A stretch of DNA of 64,000 bases, taken from contig JAJFUD010000060.1 of NCBI GenBank assembly GCA_021372585.1, positions 1 through 64,000 of the forward strand, written 5' to 3'. Positions 1 to 9,250 of the stretch are shown here, piece after piece (the stretch's first letter is position 1; each line of letters opens with the position of its first letter). Source of the DNA: a bacterium. Its GTDB lineage: Bacteria > Caldisericota > Caldisericia > UBA6126. Position numbers and translations under genes: made by a program. The notes under the pieces are model-generated. The model was not told where the DNA came from. It worked only from the letters and a program-made list of their open reading frames with translations, and did no database searches.

Positions 1-1071
1 TTCATAGCCTTCCCGAAGCTCATCCATCAGCTTTTTCACGGGCACAATGTTTTTAATGCGGTAAGCATTCGAACCGGAGAAAGCAAAACCGTGTTTCAGG
101 TTCCCTTTTTTGGCTTGCATCAGAGCTGCGGCGATACAATAGGGTGATTTTTTAAAATCACAAGTAATGATGCAGTGATAGGGGCAGGCAAATGGTTTCT
201 TCTCTCCAGCTTCCACATCATTAATAAAAGTATTTCGGATAGCCCGTCCGGGTAATCCTACCGGGCTTTTAATGATGACGATGTCTTCCTTTTCAGACTG
301 GATATAAGCTTGTTTGAAGACATCGGAGGCGTCACATTCGTCTGTAGCAACAAATCGTGTAGCCATCTGAACTCCTGACGCACCCATAGAAAGATATTTC
401 CGAATGTCTTCTCCGGTGTAAACACCGCCAGCAGCAATGACAGGAATTTTGCTCTCTACGACTTTTTCTAAATCAGTGACTTCCTGAACCACCTCAGGGA
501 TCAATTTTTCGAGTTGGTATGCAGGATCAGTCAGCTGATCAGGCTTAAAACCAAGGTGTCCTCCTGCTTTCGGGCCTTCCACAACGAAGGCGTCCGGTTT
601 GTAATTGTAACGTTCAAACCATCTTCTGGTGATTAAATTAGCTGCTCTGGCACTTGAGATGATGGGTACTAATTTTGTTTTTACGCTGCCGTTTAAAAGA
701 GAAGGAAGGTTTAAAGGTAGACCGGCACCGGCAAAGATAATATCGATGCCTTCTTCAATCGCTACAGTGACCATCTCGCTGAAATTAGAGAGAGCGACCA
801 TAATATTGACACCCAGTATGCCTTTTGTCAGCTTTCTGGCTTTCTGTATTTCTTGTCTTAAAGCTCGTATATTTGCTTCCACATAATTTTTTAAAGAATC
901 CGCTTCGGACATTCCGATTCCGGCAACGGCGATTACTCCAATGCCCCCTTGGTTTGCAACCGCTGAAGAGAGTCCCGACAAGGAAATACCGACGCCCATC
1001 CCGCCCTGAATAATAGGTACCGAAGCTAATAAATCTCCGATTCGAAGCTTTGGAAGAACTACACGTCTCAT
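1..1071 (-). CDS. Nitronate monooxygenase-family FMN protein, C-terminus cut by window edge
   Basis: This 357-codon reading frame runs off the left edge of the window, so its C-terminus is missing. The visible part is the TIM-barrel FMN fold of the nitronate monooxygenase / FabK family. It has an N-terminal PIIQGGMGVG strand, the EGPKAGGHLGF segment that carries the active-site His in nitronate monooxygenases, and a phosphate-binding AAGGVYTGED loop followed by GASGVQMATRF. The family oxidises alkyl nitronates or, in FabK relatives, reduces enoyl-ACP; the substrate here cannot be told. After the barrel comes a Cys-rich stretch (CPYHC, then TCDF and SPYC; spacing CX3CX3CX7C) that may bind a metal or cluster. 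The ATG at 1071 has an AAGGA ribosome site five bases upstream and a good promoter behind it. The family assignment is secure, the reaction is not. Confidence 0.85.
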   Translation of the reverse strand, partial: MRRVVLPKLRIGDLLASVPIIQGGMGVGISLSGLSSAVANQGGIGVIAVAGIGMSEADSLKNYVEANIRALRQEIQKARKLTKGILGVNIMVALSNFSEMVTVAIEEGIDIIFAGAGLPLNLPSLLNGSVKTKLVPIISSARAANLITRRWFERYNYKPDAFVVEGPKAGGHLGFKPDQLTDPAYQLEKLIPEVVQEVTDLEKVVESKIPVIAAGGVYTGEDIRKYLSMGASGVQMATRFVATDECDASDVFKQAYIQSEKEDIVIIKSPVGLPGRAIRNTFINDVEAGEKKPFACPYHCIITCDFKKSPYCIAAALMQAKKGNLKHGFAFSGSNAYRIKNIVPVKKLMDELREGYE

Positions 1072-1110
1072 AAAAATCCTTGCTCAGTTAAGAGAAATCT
1101 GTTTATAAAA

Positions 1111-1140
1111 ATTATATCAGAAAAATGCTATTTAGTTCAA
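1111..1140 (-). promoter_or_regulatory. Sigma70-type promoter for the nitronate monooxygenase-like gene
   Basis: Read on the minus strand, TTGAAC (1140-1135) and TATAAT (1116-1111) are separated by 18 bases. The predicted transcript would start near 1104 and have a leader of about 33 bases before the ATG at 1071. It lies between the two minus-strand genes, so the downstream gene has its own start of transcription. Confidence 0.55.
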
Positions 1141-1143
1141 AAA

Positions 1144-1671
1144 TTAAGAATTTATAAGGTTTTTGTCATTTTTTTTCGACCAATTCCATAGTTTGCAATT
1201 TTTGGATAGAAACCATTGATCTAACCCATAAAAATAGGTATTAGGACCTACATACAGCAAAATGAAAGCGATGACTAACATGTTTGGATTTAATCCTGAG
1301 GCTCCCGCTAGCATGTAATTTAAATTCATAAACGCACTGACTAGTAAGGAAATCACTGTAAAAGTACCAGTTATCAGACCTATCCCGGCCAGAATCTCCC
1401 CAAAGACTACCAAATAACTGAAAAATACCGCGTTTGGAAGAGCAATAGTGTTTAAAAATGAAGCAAACCATTGCTGAACAGCAGGGTGATCCCCTGTCGC
1501 TTTAGCGATGGTACCTTGAAGAAAGCCAGTGAGTGCAGTTCCGGCATCTGCTCCAAACCAGGAGGAATTCTGGGTTTTCATTAAGCCAGCAGACAACCAA
1601 GTATAACCAAGCCAGATTCTTAAAATAGCCCAGAAAATACTAACTATTCTTTTATCTTTTAGCCATTTCAT
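1144..1671 (-). CDS. DoxX family integral membrane protein
   Basis: This 175-residue protein has four predicted membrane helices, with a loop of about 45 residues between the first and second. It matches the DoxX / DoxD-like family: an RIWLGYTWLSAGLMK first helix, the GEILAGIGLITG helix that is the family signature, and a last helix ending in YVGPNTYFYGLDQW. Relatives include the small subunit of archaeal thiosulfate:quinone oxidoreductase, but most bacterial members have no proven reaction. The ATG at 1671 follows TAGGAG at good spacing. It lies upstream of the nitronate monooxygenase-like gene on the same strand, separated by 72 bases that contain a promoter, so they need not be co-transcribed. 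No partner doxA or quinone enzyme is present. Family is clear; function is unknown. Confidence 0.8.
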   Translation of the reverse strand: MKWLKDKRIVSIFWAILRIWLGYTWLSAGLMKTQNSSWFGADAGTALTGFLQGTIAKATGDHPAVQQWFASFLNTIALPNAVFFSYLVVFGEILAGIGLITGTFTVISLLVSAFMNLNYMLAGASGLNPNMLVIAFILLYVGPNTYFYGLDQWFLSKNCKLWNWSKKNDKNLINS

Positions 1672-1936
1672 GATGAACTCCTAATTGATACGTGTTACTT
1701 AATAAATCAGGTATTTTTTTGAAAGTTCCGATTTTATTACAGTGACAAAAATTTATTTTTTATCCCGGTAAGTTACACTTTTAAATGACAAATAGGAATA
1801 AACAAAATAGAAAAACAACCTGTTTTTGTTATACTTTCTGTTGTATTATCTTGATAGAATACATAAATTTTTTTGCTGTGTTAGCAACAAATTACTATTG
1901 AGATTGCTTTTATTGTAATCCAGTAAGGAAGTTGAC

Positions 1937-4900
1937 ATGTTTGTAAAAAAGTGTTTTTTCAGTATCCTTTCTTGTTTTATCATTGTTTCGTTTTTACCCA
2001 AGCCTATTCTTTCAAAGGAAGCTTTTACGCATCCTTTTCTTCCTCAAACCCATCAAGTGTTTTTGAATAATGTTATTCCTACTTCTTCACATACTCTTTA
2101 CGCCACCTTTTCCCTGAAAGATTTGAGCATTGAGAAAGGGGAAAACGGTTATTTCTTCCGGTTGAATCAAAATGGATTTGTCACGGAAGAAGGCACTCCT
2201 CAACTGCCGCGTATTGACAAAATCATCACTCTTAGAGAACACCAGGTGGTTGTTTCAGTGGACACCCTTTCTATGACAACGAAAGAGATGGTCCTGCCGA
2301 ACATTCCCATTCAACTCATCCCGCCTTTACAACCTTATAATGGAAAGAAAAAAATAAACAGGGAGATAAAGTCATATATTGATTCCAATAAGATTGATCA
2401 GTTTCCCAAAGAAAATTTTGAAGTACAATCCTGTTTTACTAACAATAAACGGTTTATCCGTATCAAGATTCATCCTGTATACCTGCGTTCCGGGAAGTGG
2501 TATTTTACTGAATCAATACAGATTAGAATAAATTTTGCTGATGAAGAAAAAGAAAAACTACCTAATATCAGAAAAAAAGATTCCATCATTTTAACTCCGG
2601 ATATTTTTGCTGAGGAAGCAAACCAACTAAAATCAATCCAAGAAAAACAAGGATATACGGTCAACATTTTAAAACTTTCTTCAATAGCTTCGTTACCAAT
2701 GGCAGCCAGACCAAAATCTGACGGATATAAAGGGTATGCGGATTTTCCATTGGAAACCATCAAGTCTATAAATAAATATGATGATGCAACTGCTCGGAAA
2801 ATCATTACATGGCTACAGCAGAAGCTTCAGAAGGATGAAGCGGATTATCTAACCATTCTTGGTGATTCTCAACTAATCCCTCCATCGTATTATATCTACA
2901 CCGGAGATGGTTCTCAGGGGTTCGAAAACTGGATCCCAACTGATCAATTCTACGCTAGTCCTTTCAACAAAGCAGAAGATTTTACGTTCCATTTAAAAGT
3001 AGGACGTATCCCTGTTAGATCAAATACAGAGATGCAAACTTATCTTTCAAAAATGACCTCTTATATAGCAAATCTGGATATCAACTGGTTTTCACAAGCT
3101 GCCGTTATGGGAGGCGATCCTTTTGACGGTGAATACATGGGAGAGCTGATGATTTCCAGTACTATCAACCAGGATCGGTTAAATGGTTTTAAAATCGAAA
3201 AGTATTTTCGAACGGAAGATAAATTTAACCTACCCTCTTTTAAGGAGTTAATGCAAAACCAAGACAAAGGTCTTATTTATGAAATCGGGCATGGCAGCGG
3301 AAGCGAGTTATACCTTGAATCCGGAATGGCAGACGTAAATTTTTGTTATTCTTTACCCAAAAAGGATAAACTCCCCATTATGCTGAGCATCGCTTGCATG
3401 AACGGGGCATGGGACACACAGCTTTTTCCTGAATTATTCAAAACTCCGAAAAAAAGTCAATTTCCGACTTCTTTTTCTCAATCGATGTTATTTTCCCAAA
3501 ACGGGGCTATTGCCTATATTGGAGGATCCAGGAATAATTATGGATATATCGATTTTGATATAGACAATGGTATTATCAAACTGGACGAGGAAGCTTCCTA
3601 TATGGGCCATGTTTTAAGCCGGTTTTGCTTATACCTTCATGAAAATACCGGCACATTAGGGGACATTAGCAACAAAACGATGCAAAGTTATATTGAATCC
3701 GATTGGGGATACCGCTACACTGCCGGTGCAGATACTTTTTTCGGTTATATTCTGATGGGGGATCCCACCTTAATTCTTCCTAAACTAGAGGCTACAAAAC
3801 CGTTTTCAGCTCCTGAACTGAGTACATCTGAAGAATGGAAAATGAATTCGGACGGACTTCCGTTATGTCCGATCGATGATGGATTCAAAATGTCCATTCT
3901 ATCGAACTCACCTTCTTTGCAGTATAAAATTGCGGAATATGGAACGGAAAAGAACGCTCTAAAGGATACCGGAACAATAAAAAATCAATCACAAACAGGT
4001 TCTAATACAACTTTTAATCCTACGTGGAAAGCACAACTGGCTCTCAGGATAGAGACAGAGGATTATAAAGAAAACCGTTTTATGTTCTGGTCAAAATACT
4101 ATCATGATTTAGTCATACAGTCACGACCAGCACTTTCCAGTCTTCGTCCCGGGGAACAACAGAAGCTTCGCTTTACTTTAGTGAATGACGGGATTGATGA
4201 TGAGAAAAATGTTCGGGCGACGATTGTTTACAACGATCAGGAAAAAGCTTTTGATTTTCCTTCCTTCCCCTTCTTAAGTCAAAACTATCTTTGGCTTGAT
4301 GTTAATTACCAAACGCTCGAAGAGACAGAAATCATTGTCAGCGCAAAGACTTTGCCTAATGAAAAGAATACTGTTGATAATCAATATCAATTCACACTGC
4401 GTTCTCCAAAAGAGTTGTTTTATCGTGTTGGCTATTGGAGTGACTCCATTTTTTTGGAGGGCAGCAGAAAACCTATCGAGTTAACGGACAGATTAAACCA
4501 AGCCATGGATAAAGCCGGTTTCCCGGTAGAGTTTTTTCCCCTGAATCTGAAACAGGACTTAATCGAGAATACATTTATGTCAGATCGATTAAAACCGGAT
4601 TGTGTCATCCTGGACAGTCCTGATGCTTTTGATTATAATTTTGCCCCCTCTTACCGTAATCTTTCAGAGTACTTAGCTCAAGGTGGTAAGATAATCTCGT
4701 TTGGGTCGATTGGAAAAAATGCGTATGATTTTTCGATTCAATGTATGTATCCGCTATTACATATTACTTCGGAAACTGACTTAAGCACTATTGATATCAC
4801 GGAGAATCAAACGACTTTCCGGATTGATGAAAGTGTGCGCAGTCAATTTTCAAAAGCTGAGTATTCGTTGCCTTTTGAAGACGCTTTTCTTCCGATCAAT

Positions 4901-7900
4901 GAGGTAGCCTTCTCCTCATTTTTTGAGGATCCCGCTTCAGTCGGTTCTTTAAAGGGATCCGGAGTTGATTTGGTGGATACGGGATCTGTATCCGTGATCA
5001 ATGCGACTTTTGAATGGTCACGATTAGATACGAACCATGATTTAAGCGCTTTTCTGTATGATCTGGTTCGCTATATGAGTCAGAAACCTTCTATGCCAAT
5101 CCTGAAAAGCGTTAAACTCGATCCTCCTATCGGCAGTAAAAACCAATCCTCTAATGGAACCGCTTATATTGAGTATTTCGGAAACGAAGCGACTACACCA
5201 TTGGAATTACAGATCAAAGGGGATCCGGGATGGGAACAAATTATTCCTGTTGAAATCCTTCAACCTTATGAATCCCGCAAGATTCCTTTTGAATTAGAAC
5301 ACAAGAAAATAAACGGGAATAAATCCATTGAGATTACCTTACAAACAACAGCTGAAACAGGCGAAACAAAAGTACTGTCTCGCCTGAATCAACCTTACAC
5401 CATTCTAGATAGCAACGAACCTGATGAGCCCCCTGCATTGGTCATAAAAGGTGAGAAAACCAATTCAACCACCGACTCTCAATGGCTGATAGAAGGGTCG
5501 ACCAATGCAAAGGCAGAAGTTTTCATTAATCAGAAACCTTTTGGAGTCAATGAAGATGGAAGCTTTCAGGTGCTTCAACCCTTATCGGAGGGTAGCAATG
5601 AATTTCAGATCACTTCTTCACAGGGGTCCCTTTCTTCAGAAGAAACAATAACGGTGGAACGTTTACAGCTGATTCAGATATCACTCCCCATTGGCAAGAA
5701 ATTTTGTTTATTGAACGGACAGGAAAAATCGCTGGATGAACCTGCTTTGATAGTGAATGGTAGTACGTTTGTGCCTATTCGCTTTTTAGCGGAGGCTTTT
5801 CAGATACAAATCGATTGGGTTGCGAAAGAACAGAAAATTACCTTATTCCAAAACGGCTTACGCATTGAACTGTGGATAGGTAAGAAAATAGCTTTGATTA
5901 ACGGCAAGGACTACCAGCTATCGAATCCACCGTTCATCAGAAATGGCAGGACACTGCTTCCGATTAGGTTTATTGCTGAAGGTTTAAAGGCGAACGTGGT
6001 CTGGAACAAAGAAAATCAGGAGGTGTTTATCAGGATGGGGATACCTTATCAGAAAGCCACCCCCACCTCTTTGAATTTTCAGGTTGTAGAAACGGAAGAA
6101 GACGCACCGGTTGTATTGGATCAACCTCTGCCAGATGAATACGCCTTTCCTCTCTGTATTGATCAATACCAAGATAAGATTTACGCCATCACAAACCAGG
6201 ATATCGTGATCTATAACGAGAATTTTGAAATCATTCAAAAAACTCCCATACCGGAATCCTTTTGGTTGGGAGGAGACATCAAGACTCAACAGACATTGTT
6301 ATCTTTGGTAAATCGAGCTTTATTGAGAGTAAATGAAAAATATTTGATCCTGACAGATGCTACCGCTACTGTTTATATTTATAGCCGGGAGACACTTGAA
6401 TTAATCAGTAAGATACAAAATGAAGAGTATGGCCTAACTTTATCCAGTGATAGGTTATTCCGAAACATCTTGGAAATGGAGATCAGCGAGGATGGGTTGC
6501 TGTTTCTATGCGACCTTTATGGGATTCTGGTGTATGATCTTAACCGTCAACTACTAACCACTACCCTCAACATTCGATATGGAGCCGATATCGTCCTTAC
6601 AACAGATAAGATTTATGTTTCCAGTATATCCGATATCGATATCTATACCCTGCAGGGAGGTCATATAAAAACCATTGAGACAGAAGAGTATTATATTTTT
6701 TCCTATTCAATGGTTTTGTACGACAACGAGACGCTACTCGTCTCCGATCCATTAGACCATGCCCTTAGATTAATCAAAGAGGACGGCTCCATCGAAAAGA
6801 AGATTCCCCTCACATCGAAGTTTGGATATCTCTTGGAAAAGATGATCAAAACGGGAGATAAGTTCTATATTCTGTCCTTAGTCACCTCTAAGAAAATACC
6901 CTATATTCAGACTAAACTGATTGAAATTGACAATAAATATAAGATAACGAAGGAATCCCATAAGAACTTAACCAAAGATATTAAGAACCTAAAAATGTAT
7001 CTTCCTAATCCCATTGGCGTATTTCTTACCGAAAACAATACCCGTTATCTTAACTTGTTGAATCCATTAAGTACCATTAATTTTGTGAGAATTCCACCGG
7101 AAGCAGACGAAATTGAGGAAATTCCGATTGATGTGGAATATGAGTCTTCTTCTTACTTAGATTCTGTACTGGATTTATATTTTCATCAGGAGGATGAACA
7201 GGTTGGTCTGCTGATTATCAATCTAATGTCGCTGAAATCCACTGTTTTTATCTATGATTTTCAAGAAGAAGAGAGCTCCGCGATCCAATTAAAAACCAAA
7301 AAGGAATACTCGCTAATCACTTCATTTGCTTTTGATAATGATAAAGTGGTAGGATATGACGAGTTCTTCTGTGAATTTGTTGTATTTGATAGAGAGACCA
7401 GCGAAGAAATAGAGAGATTCTCTGTTATACCTGATTTGAATCCTAATTCGGTCTCCGATATTATTTTACGGAAAGACAACATTTATTTCATGGATAAAAC
7501 CTCTCATTTCATCCATTCATTTCAATTAAATGGCAAGACTAAACCTGTATTGAATGCTACTAATTTTTTTCCTAATAACGGATCCGGCTTGAGTTCTTAT
7601 GATGTAGATACTGACGGGAACGTATTTGTTCTCGACCATATTTCCGGCACTGTTACCTCTATCGGTGAAGAACAAATCAATCAATGGGGAACCAGCCAAA
7701 GAATTATGGAGGCAAATAGCCTGTCAACCCATTTTCAGGAATACTATCATCCCTCTCTTATTGGGGTCAATTCATCACGCGTTATGGTGTATGATTTTGG
7801 CAACCAGAGATTGGTAGAATTGCCTAAAAATACCAAAAAAGCAGCGATTGCGAAGCCAACGGTAGTTCAAGTTTTTCCCGATATTGTCCAAACAGAATTT

Positions 7901-8506
7901 TTTAGAGAGAAAGAAATCCAAATCCCGATATCTTTACAGGTTTTTTGCCAAAAAGGTGAGATTACCGTTTCAAATTTACCGGCATATATTCAATTAAAGA
8001 ATTTCACTCCCGCCAAATCAAGCCAAGTTTTTCACTTGGTTATCGATCCATCGGGCCTCACTGAAGAAAAAACAGAAACGTTCACCGTAACATGTAATGA
8101 GATTTCACAGACAATCAAGGTAACATTAAAACCTCTTCAATCCTATTTAACAGGAAAACATGATTCCCCCTATGTGCATTTTCCGAATGGTTATTTTCTT
8201 TCTAAATCACCGATTACGATTCAAAATGGAATTGTGGTTGCCGGTGAGGATTTTCTTCGATTCTACGGGATTGATGTGTTGGTTGCCGGTAAGGAGATTC
8301 AGCTTACTCATACTGGAATTACGTTAATCTTCTATACTGAGACCAATGAAGGATTTCTATATTTAAATAAAACTAAGGTGCCTTTCAAAACGGATATTCC
8401 GCTTAAAAAAGACCAGTATCAGTGGTTAATTCCTTTAAACAGTATCTTAGATTTGTTTAGTAAACCGGTTATGGTCAATCAAAATGCAGTGAATTTTATT
8501 TATTAA
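1937..8506 (+). CDS. Giant secreted C25 (gingipain-type) peptidase with paired stalk domains
   Basis: A 2189-residue exported protein. The order seen is a signal peptide (about 1-27), a propeptide-like region, then a C25 cysteine peptidase domain around 210-620. The probable catalytic dyad is His452 in EIGHGSG and Cys487 in SIACMNGAWD, both in the sequence context known from gingipains. The catalytic domain ends in the DTFFGYILMGDPTLILP strand typical of C25. Next come beta-rich and Ig-like regions, including a bacterial Ig-like segment near 1165-1240. Two copper-amine-oxidase-N (stalk) repeats follow at about 1252-1366, both with the NG-TFVPIRFLAE or NG-TLLPIRFIAE signature. A region of about 600 residues rich in short strands resembles a beta-propeller, and the C-terminus looks like a degenerate stalk unit. 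It is monocistronic, with ribosome site AAGGAAG. It is probably a cell-surface or extracellular protease feeding amino acids to the cell; the substrate is unknown. Confidence 0.8.
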   Translation: MFVKKCFFSILSCFIIVSFLPKPILSKEAFTHPFLPQTHQVFLNNVIPTSSHTLYATFSLKDLSIEKGENGYFFRLNQNGFVTEEGTPQLPRIDKIITLREHQVVVSVDTLSMTTKEMVLPNIPIQLIPPLQPYNGKKKINREIKSYIDSNKIDQFPKENFEVQSCFTNNKRFIRIKIHPVYLRSGKWYFTESIQIRINFADEEKEKLPNIRKKDSIILTPDIFAEEANQLKSIQEKQGYTVNILKLSSIASLPMAARPKSDGYKGYADFPLETIKSINKYDDATARKIITWLQQKLQKDEADYLTILGDSQLIPPSYYIYTGDGSQGFENWIPTDQFYASPFNKAEDFTFHLKVGRIPVRSNTEMQTYLSKMTSYIANLDINWFSQAAVMGGDPFDGEYMGELMISSTINQDRLNGFKIEKYFRTEDKFNLPSFKELMQNQDKGLIYEIGHGSGSELYLESGMADVNFCYSLPKKDKLPIMLSIACMNGAWDTQLFPELFKTPKKSQFPTSFSQSMLFSQNGAIAYIGGSRNNYGYIDFDIDNGIIKLDEEASYMGHVLSRFCLYLHENTGTLGDISNKTMQSYIESDWGYRYTAGADTFFGYILMGDPTLILPKLEATKPFSAPELSTSEEWKMNSDGLPLCPIDDGFKMSILSNSPSLQYKIAEYGTEKNALKDTGTIKNQSQTGSNTTFNPTWKAQLALRIETEDYKENRFMFWSKYYHDLVIQSRPALSSLRPGEQQKLRFTLVNDGIDDEKNVRATIVYNDQEKAFDFPSFPFLSQNYLWLDVNYQTLEETEIIVSAKTLPNEKNTVDNQYQFTLRSPKELFYRVGYWSDSIFLEGSRKPIELTDRLNQAMDKAGFPVEFFPLNLKQDLIENTFMSDRLKPDCVILDSPDAFDYNFAPSYRNLSEYLAQGGKIISFGSIGKNAYDFSIQCMYPLLHITSETDLSTIDITENQTTFRIDESVRSQFSKAEYSLPFEDAFLPINEVAFSSFFEDPASVGSLKGSGVDLVDTGSVSVINATFEWSRLDTNHDLSAFLYDLVRYMSQKPSMPILKSVKLDPPIGSKNQSSNGTAYIEYFGNEATTPLELQIKGDPGWEQIIPVEILQPYESRKIPFELEHKKINGNKSIEITLQTTAETGETKVLSRLNQPYTILDSNEPDEPPALVIKGEKTNSTTDSQWLIEGSTNAKAEVFINQKPFGVNEDGSFQVLQPLSEGSNEFQITSSQGSLSSEETITVERLQLIQISLPIGKKFCLLNGQEKSLDEPALIVNGSTFVPIRFLAEAFQIQIDWVAKEQKITLFQNGLRIELWIGKKIALINGKDYQLSNPPFIRNGRTLLPIRFIAEGLKANVVWNKENQEVFIRMGIPYQKATPTSLNFQVVETEEDAPVVLDQPLPDEYAFPLCIDQYQDKIYAITNQDIVIYNENFEIIQKTPIPESFWLGGDIKTQQTLLSLVNRALLRVNEKYLILTDATATVYIYSRETLELISKIQNEEYGLTLSSDRLFRNILEMEISEDGLLFLCDLYGILVYDLNRQLLTTTLNIRYGADIVLTTDKIYVSSISDIDIYTLQGGHIKTIETEEYYIFSYSMVLYDNETLLVSDPLDHALRLIKEDGSIEKKIPLTSKFGYLLEKMIKTGDKFYILSLVTSKKIPYIQTKLIEIDNKYKITKESHKNLTKDIKNLKMYLPNPIGVFLTENNTRYLNLLNPLSTINFVRIPPEADEIEEIPIDVEYESSSYLDSVLDLYFHQEDEQVGLLIINLMSLKSTVFIYDFQEEESSAIQLKTKKEYSLITSFAFDNDKVVGYDEFFCEFVVFDRETSEEIERFSVIPDLNPNSVSDIILRKDNIYFMDKTSHFIHSFQLNGKTKPVLNATNFFPNNGSGLSSYDVDTDGNVFVLDHISGTVTSIGEEQINQWGTSQRIMEANSLSTHFQEYYHPSLIGVNSSRVMVYDFGNQRLVELPKNTKKAAIAKPTVVQVFPDIVQTEFFREKEIQIPISLQVFCQKGEITVSNLPAYIQLKNFTPAKSSQVFHLVIDPSGLTEEKTETFTVTCNEISQTIKVTLKPLQSYLTGKHDSPYVHFPNGYFLSKSPITIQNGIVVAGEDFLRFYGIDVLVAGKEIQLTHTGITLIFYTETNEGFLYLNKTKVPFKTDIPLKKDQYQWLIPLNSILDLFSKPVMVNQNAVNFIY

Positions 8507-8821
8507 CCACACTATATTTTTTTTCGGATTTTTTAGGTAGTCAAACAACTGATCTTTTCTATAAGGTTTTGATTAGTATTTTGCGTAATGAACAGGTTTG
8601 TAGATGGTTTTGTTGAGTTTCGATATTTTTTACATTTAAAAAATGAAGCAAAATTCCCCTTTTTCTTTTTTGTAAAAATACTACAATACGCTCATAGTTC
8701 TATGAAAGATATCTCTTTCGAAAAAAAATGTTTCAAAAAATATATTGTTAATCACGCTTTTCGTGTACTTGTTTTTTAAGGAAAGGTTTGGATTTTAATA
8801 TAAAATTGAAAGGAGAAGGGG
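8507..8821 (+). other. AT-rich intergenic region before the fumarate/Hdr gene run
   Basis: These 315 bases must contain the promoter of the 17-gene run that starts at 8822. A possible -10 TATAAA lies at 8799-8804, with a poor CTTGTT at 8768-8773, and this would leave a leader of only about 11 bases. A weak four-pair hairpin CACG/CGTG at 8753-8765 is followed by TTTTTT at 8772-8777 and could be a terminator for the peptidase gene. A 63-codon frame at 8588-8779 has no ribosome site and atypical composition and is not called. No strong regulatory motif is seen. Confidence 0.35.
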
Positions 8822-9241
8822 ATGTCAGAATTACAAGGGTATCAATTACCAGATGATTTGTATTATCACAAAGAGCACATGTGGGTAAAAGTTGAAGGTA
8901 ACAAAGCCACAGTAGGAGTAACGGATTTTTTTGTAAAACTCTCCGGAGAGATCTCCTATATTGAATTACCCAGCATCGGTGATGATCTATCGAAGGATGA
9001 TGTGGTTGGTACTGTAGAAACCGGAAAGTGGATCGGGAAAATTTACGCTCCGCTCACAGGCACTGTCGAGTCTATCAATGAAGAGATTGATGACCAGCCA
9101 TCTTTACCAAACACAGATCCGTATGAAAAAGGTTGGTTATTTACAATGACAGTGAGTGATCCTTCAGAAATTTCTTCGCTATTTCACGGAGCAACCGCCG
9201 TAGAATGGCAGACAGAACAGATCGCAAAACATATTAAATAG
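8822..9241 (+). CDS. GcvH-like lipoyl carrier protein
   Basis: A 139-residue protein with the full hammerhead fold of glycine cleavage H protein: HKEHMWVKVEG, VGVTDFFVKLSGEI, IGDDL, then the lipoyl loop and IYAPLTGTVESINEEI. The lipoyl Lys is Lys69, but its context is VETGKWIGK rather than the usual VESVKAAS of GcvH. Lipoylated H-like proteins act as swinging arms in the glycine cleavage system, and as redox carriers (LbpA) in sulfur-oxidising Hdr-like systems. No gcvT, gcvP or lpd is in the window, and the next gene is a lipoate ligase followed by fumarase and Hdr genes. I infer a dedicated redox carrier for this gene run rather than glycine metabolism. The ribosome site AAGGAGAAGGGG is very strong. 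Fold is certain; the role is inferred. Confidence 0.8.
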   Translation: MSELQGYQLPDDLYYHKEHMWVKVEGNKATVGVTDFFVKLSGEISYIELPSIGDDLSKDDVVGTVETGKWIGKIYAPLTGTVESINEEIDDQPSLPNTDPYEKGWLFTMTVSDPSEISSLFHGATAVEWQTEQIAKHIK

Positions 9242-9250
9242 GAGCCCACT

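Noticed and set aside
8588-8779. 63-codon open frame between the C25 peptidase and the lipoyl carrier gene
   Set aside because: No ribosome site before the ATG, Phe/Lys-rich composition expected of AT-rich noncoding DNA, and it overlaps the likely terminator/promoter region.
8822-9241. Glycine cleavage system as the role of the H-like protein
   Set aside because: No gcvT, gcvP or lpd in the window and the lipoyl motif is atypical; kept only as an alternative because the rest of the genome is not visible.
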